Positions 5,405 through 5,521 of a stretch of DNA of 5,521 bases are shown here, piece by piece. The position numbers were made by a program, and so were the translations under genes. Source of the stretch: Lachnospiraceae bacterium (lineage in GTDB: Bacteria > Bacillota > Clostridia > Lachnospirales > Lachnospiraceae); contig JAGCCY010000344.1 of the NCBI GenBank assembly GCA_017651385.1, forward strand, positions 1 through 5,521, written 5' to 3'. The number at the start of each line of letters is the position of its first letter. The stretch's first letter is position 1. The notes under the pieces were generated by a model, which was given only the letters and a program-made list of their open reading frames with translations, had not been told where the DNA came from and ran no database searches.

Positions 5405-5521
5405 ATGTTTGGAATGTTTATTAATGAATTCGTTGGCGCATTAGTACAGGTATTGCTATTTTCTTTGATTCCCCTGATCTTTTGGCTGATATTTGCCAGG
5501 AGAAAACAGAACTTTTTTAAG
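5405..5521 (+). CDS. Membrane protein, N-terminal part, possibly CPBP-family intramembrane protease (3' end outside window)
   Basis: Thirty-nine codons run to the window edge without a stop. The peptide begins MFGMFINEFVGA, continues with a hydrophobic segment of about 18 residues (LVQVLLFSLIPLIFWLIF) and then a positively charged ARRKQNFFK. This pattern, a first membrane helix ending in FW.IFARRK..FF, reminds me of the N-terminus of clostridial CPBP (CAAX-like) intramembrane metalloproteases; the catalytic motifs would lie outside the window, so the family is a guess. GGAGAG at 5390-5395, nine bases before ATG 5405, supports this start; ATG 5414 is an alternative. The frame is open back to an ATG at 5330 directly after a stop, but that ATG has no ribosome binding site and lies upstream of the predicted transcript start near 5353. 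Confidence 0.65.
   Translation, partial: MFGMFINEFVGALVQVLLFSLIPLIFWLIFARRKQNFFK

Overview
The window looks like a chromosomal segment of a low-to-medium GC Gram-positive bacterium, most likely a clostridial Lachnospiraceae member of the Butyrivibrio type. The reasons are the gene order ecfA1-ecfA2-ecfT-truA-rplM-rpsI, which is characteristic of Firmicutes, strong GGAGG-type ribosome binding sites, consensus sigma-A promoters, and the wording of the Ecf proteins. The genus is an impression; the phylum is well supported.

Layout. Positions 1-402 hold the C-terminal half of an ABC ATPase whose start lies outside the window. Tail-to-tail with it, sharing its stop-codon bases, is a small minus-strand gene for a single-pass membrane protein (399-608). 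Between this gene and ecfA1 lies a compact two-way control region (616-681): two promoters point at each other and their -10 boxes form a perfect inverted repeat. From 692 to 3907 four genes overlap like one operon: the two ATPases and the transmembrane coupling protein of the energy-coupling-factor (ECF) vitamin/metal uptake module, then the tRNA pseudouridine synthase truA. A second strong promoter (3935-3964) and a roughly 90-nt leader that can fold precede the ribosomal protein genes rplM and rpsI. These end at a strong intrinsic terminator (4962-4999).

The right end has the least explained sequence. A GC-rich segment (5015-5123) can fold into several hairpins and is followed at once by a second intrinsic terminator (5124-5158). 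Next is an AT-rich regulatory-looking region with two arrays of three TCAAA-containing units, each array with an exact 10-bp period and the two facing in opposite directions (5177-5206 and 5269-5300). Candidate promoters lie in and after them. The window ends inside the first 39 codons of a membrane protein gene, possibly a CPBP-family intramembrane protease.

How it works together. EcfA1, EcfA2 and EcfT form the shared energising module that pairs with separate substrate-binding S proteins; no S-component gene is visible here. TruA, L13 and S9 belong to translation. The main genes are ordinary housekeeping genes. I found no convincing new multi-gene system. The features most worth checking are the paired 10-bp-period arrays, the folded element between two terminators, and the opposed promoter pair.
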